DNA of 64,000 nt from Dyadobacter beijingensis DSM 21582 (GTDB taxonomy: Bacteria > Bacteroidota > Bacteroidia > Cytophagales > Spirosomataceae), in contig NZ_KB907787.1 of assembly GCF_000382205.1 (NCBI RefSeq), positions 124,001-188,000 on the forward strand, written 5' to 3'. Under the pieces are notes generated by a model that was not told the origin of the DNA, searched no databases, and worked only from the letters and a program-made list of their open reading frames with translations. A program made the position numbers and the translations under genes. Of the stretch, positions 61,210 to 64,000 are shown piece after piece; the first letter of the stretch is position 1, and every line of letters starts with the position of its first letter.

Positions 61210-62746
61210 CGAACTGGACAAGCTCTTCAGAAAGTCATCAGAAGAGCTTGATCCGACATACGAACCCGATGACTGGAACGACCTGCGGAAGCGACTCGAT
61301 CAGCAGGATGGAAGAACTCCGGCCGGATGGTGGCGGAAATGGTGGCCGCTGGGCATACTGGCGCTGCTGATACCGGCGGGAATTGCCCTGTATTCGTGGT
61401 ATGGCAGCAAAGAGGCGGCGGTAGGCAAGGTAACGGTTGGCGTGAAGGATAGTGGCGAAACGGAGGAAGGAGGAAGGGGCGCTTTGCGGAATGCCATTCC
61501 AGATTCGTCAGGTGTGGTCGGCGAGCCAGCTGTTGCGGGCAAAGAGGCTGTTGGCCAGGAGCCAGGTGTTGCGGGCAAAGCGGCTGTTGTCCGGGAGCCT
61601 CGTGAGCATGCTGAGAAAATAGGTGAAAAAGCGGGTACTGCGGAGGTTGCGGCTGTTGGAGCTGAGCCTGTTGCCGAAAAAATCAAGAATGCCGATACCA
61701 AAAAAGAGATTGGGAATAAACTGAAAGCCAGTGAAAAAGAGGCTGGTAAATCTTCCTCCATATCAGATTTGAATGCTGCTTCGGCCAAAAGCAGCAAAAC
61801 ATTGCCCCGGAGCCGATCTAAGGCAGGCGGAGTGTACTTAGAGCCGATCCGCTCAAAAGTGGAAGGAGGCGACGGGGCATTTTCTTTTAAAACCAATAAA
61901 AATGCGTCGGGTAACGAGAGGCCTCTGCCGCAAACAACCAGCCAGGAACCCGTATCTGCCGGCGAACCATTGACAACGGCTGGCGAGCAGGGCCGCACGT
62001 TGATTTCTGCTTCCGCATTGAGCAGCGAAGGGCTGAAATGGAATGCATTGCAACTGCCCGGAATCTTCGCACCCGTGCAGATCGCGCCACTGGAAGAGCC
62101 CGAAGAGACGCGCCCGTCGAAGCAATCGAACAGATCTGCCGACGACAAGCCGCTGGTCGCATTCCGCTTCGGGTATTCGCCGGATTTGAGTACGGTAGGA
62201 TTAAAGAATTTTTCTAAGCCGGGGACGGCGGTTTCGCTGTTGGCAGAGTATTCGTTTTTGCCGAGGTTTTACTTGCAGAGCGGCGCTGTTTGGAGCAGGA
62301 AAGACTATTATGCCGCCGCCGATGCCTACGAATTGCCGAAAATTCCACATTACTACCCGCCTGAAATGACAGGTGTGGATGGCATTTGTAATGTGCTGGA
62401 AGTGCCTTTAAACCTGCGCTACGACGTCGCCCAGGGCGAGCGGTCGCGTTGGTTTGCAAGCGGTGGTTTTTCCTCTTACCACATGAATAGCGAGCGATAT
62501 AAATATTATTTCGTGAACGAAAACGACCCTAATATCAAATATCGTGGCTGGAAGGGGAACACCGGTTGGTATTTGTTCAGCCACGCCAACGTTTCAGCCG
62601 GCTACGAATACAGAATTTCCCGGAAGCTATCCCTGCTTGCCGAACCATCCATCCGGGTGCCGCTCAAACGCGTCGGCTATGGAAAAGTGAACCTCATTAC
62701 TACCGGCCTCTGGCTATCGGTGCGCTACACCCCCGTTTTCAAGTGA
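61190..62746 (+). CDS. Predicted trans-envelope protein: cytoplasmic head, one helix, linker, C-terminal beta-barrel
   Basis: The ATG at 61190 gives 518 residues. Residues 1-46 are cytoplasmic and charged (LPDDELDKLFRKSSEE, YEPDDWNDLRKRLDQQ), the right place for a sigma-binding head. A single helix spans about 51-70 (WWPLGILALLIPAGIALYSW). A polar, Ala/Lys/Glu/Ser-rich linker of about 250 residues with tandem repeats follows. The last ~195 residues are an outer-membrane beta-barrel: alternating strands such as VAFRFGYSP, FYLQSGAVWSRKDYY, NLRYDVAQGER and LWLSVRYTPVFK with an aromatic C-terminus. I infer an anti-sigma or signalling protein that reaches from cytoplasm to outer membrane. The function is not established; the overlap with the sigma gene supports the link. 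Confidence 0.8.
   Translation: MIELPDDELDKLFRKSSEELDPTYEPDDWNDLRKRLDQQDGRTPAGWWRKWWPLGILALLIPAGIALYSWYGSKEAAVGKVTVGVKDSGETEEGGRGALRNAIPDSSGVVGEPAVAGKEAVGQEPGVAGKAAVVREPREHAEKIGEKAGTAEVAAVGAEPVAEKIKNADTKKEIGNKLKASEKEAGKSSSISDLNAASAKSSKTLPRSRSKAGGVYLEPIRSKVEGGDGAFSFKTNKNASGNERPLPQTTSQEPVSAGEPLTTAGEQGRTLISASALSSEGLKWNALQLPGIFAPVQIAPLEEPEETRPSKQSNRSADDKPLVAFRFGYSPDLSTVGLKNFSKPGTAVSLLAEYSFLPRFYLQSGAVWSRKDYYAAADAYELPKIPHYYPPEMTGVDGICNVLEVPLNLRYDVAQGERSRWFASGGFSSYHMNSERYKYYFVNENDPNIKYRGWKGNTGWYLFSHANVSAGYEYRISRKLSLLAEPSIRVPLKRVGYGKVNLITTGLWLSVRYTPVFK
61532..61599 (+). repeat. 36-bp tandem repeat in the linker of the trans-envelope protein
   Basis: Two copies of GTTGCGGGCAAAG-containing 32-base units start at 61532 and 61568, with a 36-base period and a few mismatches, encoding VAGKEAVGQEP and VAGKAAVVREP-like units. 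Diverged, in-frame duplication within the low-complexity linker. Confidence 0.72.
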
Positions 62747-62798
62747 GCACTATGCCCACATTATCATTGAATTATATCTACTAATTAATTTATTCACT

Positions 62799-63314
62799 AT
62801 GAACTCAATTGACCAAGGAAACATGAAGAGAGGCGAATTCCTGAAAAGCCTCGGGCTTAGCACCTCAACGTTGATGGCTTACTGGTGCCTGGGCACTGCC
62901 ATGACAGCCTGCGGTTCCAGTGACGACGATCCTACACCGGACCCAGACCCGAACCCCGGCAGCGGATCTGGTACCGGAATAACAGGTACAACAACCGGCA
63001 CGGCGATCAATTTTACCGTAGATATGGCCAATTCGAACAATACAAAGCTGAAAACCAACGGCAATTACATTATCACTGGGGATGTACTGGTAGCAAGGAC
63101 CACTGCGGGCGCTTATGTCGCTTTGAGCAAAATCTGTACACACGAAGGTAACCCGGTTCAATACAGGTCGTCGTCCAACGATATCTTTTGCCAGTCGCAC
63201 GGCTCCACATTCAGCATTGCCGGTGCCGTGACGAACGGACCAGCCGTCTCGGCGCTCAAAACGTATACAGTGACCGTTTCTACTGACGGCAACACTTTAA
63301 CCGTGAAAGCTTAA
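62799..63314 (+). CDS. Rieske [2Fe-2S] lipoprotein with Tat-like signal
   Basis: 171 residues from 62799; the ATG at 62823 (MKRGEFLKSLG) is an alternative start. The signal region carries KRGEFLKSLGLS, close to the Tat motif [SR]RxFLK with Lys in place of the first Arg, then a hydrophobic stretch ending TAMTAC, a lipobox. A Pro/Asp/Gly linker leads to the Rieske fold with cluster ligands CTHEG (Cys, His) and CQSHG (Cys, His). Predicted to carry electrons at the outer face of the inner membrane or periplasm. It follows the trans-envelope protein by 52 bases and precedes a DUF5777 protein by 12. Confidence 0.88.
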   Translation: MNSIDQGNMKRGEFLKSLGLSTSTLMAYWCLGTAMTACGSSDDDPTPDPDPNPGSGSGTGITGTTTGTAINFTVDMANSNNTKLKTNGNYIITGDVLVARTTAGAYVALSKICTHEGNPVQYRSSSNDIFCQSHGSTFSIAGAVTNGPAVSALKTYTVTVSTDGNTLTVKA

Positions 63315-63326
63315 CCCGTTTAAAAC

Positions 63327-64000
63327 ATGAAAGTACTCCGCCTACTCGTGATGTTGATGTCTGCATCAACAGTGTTATATGCACAGGACGACCTGCTGAA
63401 TGAGCTCTCCAAACAGGATAGCGCACAGACGGTCCCGGTAACTGCTACCTTCAAATCGACCCGGGTGGTGAATGGCCAGTCGGTGGAAACGATGAAAAAG
63501 AAGCACCTCGATTTCCGCATTTCGCACCGTTTCGGGAAGCTGAATTCGGGTGCCTACCAGTTCTTCGGGCTCGATCAGGCGACCATGCGGCTGGGTTTCG
63601 AGTACGGGCTCACGGACGATCTCGAAATCGGTGTCGGGCGCAGCACGTCGCAGAAAGTGTATGATTTTTTCGCCAAATATAAAGTGCTGAAACAAACCTC
63701 CGGCGCGCGGAATATCCCGGTTTCGATCACATTGTTCGGCGGAACGGGCGTGGCTACGGTGGACAAGGAGCGCGAGTTTCAGGATAAGCTGTACTACACG
63801 GCCCAGGTGCTGGTAGCGCGGAAGTTCGGGGAGCGGTTATCGCTGCAATTATCACCCACTTACCTGTACCGCACCATGCCGGATATAACGGGCGACGAAA
63901 AAATCGTGCTGGCGCTGGGTATCGGCGGTCGTTTCAAGCTCTCGAAACGGGTGTCGCTGAACGGAGAGTATTTTTACACCGCCCGCGAAAAAAACACGGT
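63327..64000 (+). CDS. DUF5777-like beta-barrel protein (partial, runs off window)
   Basis: The ATG at 63327 starts an open frame that continues to the window end without a stop (224 codons visible). A signal peptide (MKVLRLLVMLMSASTVLYAQ) is followed by beta-strand pairs KKKHLDFRISHRFGKLNSG, MRLGFEYGLTDDLEIGVGRS, IPVSITLFGGTG, TAQVLVARKFGERLSLQLSPTY and RVSLNGEYFYTA. It matches the DUF5777 group of outer-membrane barrels, which are often found near Rieske or cytochrome genes. It starts 12 bases after the Rieske gene and is probably cotranscribed with it. Confidence 0.85.
   Translation, partial: MKVLRLLVMLMSASTVLYAQDDLLNELSKQDSAQTVPVTATFKSTRVVNGQSVETMKKKHLDFRISHRFGKLNSGAYQFFGLDQATMRLGFEYGLTDDLEIGVGRSTSQKVYDFFAKYKVLKQTSGARNIPVSITLFGGTGVATVDKEREFQDKLYYTAQVLVARKFGERLSLQLSPTYLYRTMPDITGDEKIVLALGIGGRFKLSKRVSLNGEYFYTAREKNT

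Noticed and set aside
61300..62148. A minus-strand frame with Ser/Pro/Ala-rich sequence opposite the linker of the trans-envelope protein
   Set aside because: It is the antisense of low-complexity DNA, and the sense gene has a helix, barrel and coupled start.

Overview
This 64 kb window is chromosomal DNA of a Bacteroidota bacterium, most likely a Dyadobacter-like member of the Cytophagales. That placement is inference from several features: secreted proteins with C-terminal type IX secretion (T9SS) sorting domains, Bacteroidota-type -7 promoter boxes (TAnnTTTG), an ECF sigma factor with a co-encoded membrane protein, a BtuG-like surface lipoprotein, DUF5777, DUF6702, DUF349 and DUF3784 families, and a roughly 50 percent GC, gene-dense layout. 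I see no rRNA, tRNA, CRISPR array, insertion sequence or prophage. Most genes are ordinary housekeeping or nutrient genes.

Layout. 0-5.6 kb: two tandem paralogous secreted SGNH/sialate O-acetylesterase-like proteins with T9SS tails, the second enlarged by six ~74-residue repeats. 5.7-7.3 kb: obg and adk. 7.4-10.3 kb: a small exported protein divergent from an orphan sensor histidine kinase. 10.4-16.5 kb: valS, fbp, a DEAD-box helicase and a TPR protein. 16.5-19.8 kb: a vitamin B12 uptake unit (cobalamin riboswitch, BtuB-like receptor, BtuG-like lipoprotein). 19.8-25.7 kb: EamA transporter, thioredoxin-like protein, a hicAB pair whose toxin gene is frameshifted, prfA, a Tll0287/DUF3365-like lipoprotein, aldo/keto reductase, a small Zn-ribbon protein and an SSB. 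25.7-31.3 kb: xylulokinase with a strong palindromic operator candidate, M28 peptidase, Uma2 nuclease-like protein, ispE and a lone cytochrome oxidase subunit III-like protein. 31.3-37.4 kb: membrane AraC regulator, acyltransferase, OmpA/PD40 protein, LOG enzyme and a Mur-ligase-like Mpl. 37.5-43.1 kb: a large T9SS-secreted protein with a putative glycosidase-like domain, ettA and a DUF349 protein. 43.1-52 kb: hexuronate catabolism (LacI regulator, ECF sigma factor, uxuA, uxaC, kdgK, kdgA, DUF3784 protein, uxaB on the other strand). 52-60.4 kb: lon, a DUF6702 protein, rseP, a membrane MutS-like ATPase and an ABC exporter. 60.6-64 kb: an ECF sigma factor overlapping a predicted trans-envelope protein (cytoplasmic head, one membrane helix, long linker, C-terminal beta-barrel), then a Rieske lipoprotein with a Tat-like signal and a DUF5777 beta-barrel protein cut by the window edge.

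The regions I would look at first are the sigma factor/trans-envelope protein/Rieske group at the right end, the hicA frameshift in a G-run, the purine-rich repeat shared by three coding loci, and several palindromic or iterated intergenic sites. All functional statements come from reading motifs in the sequence and family knowledge; no database search was run.
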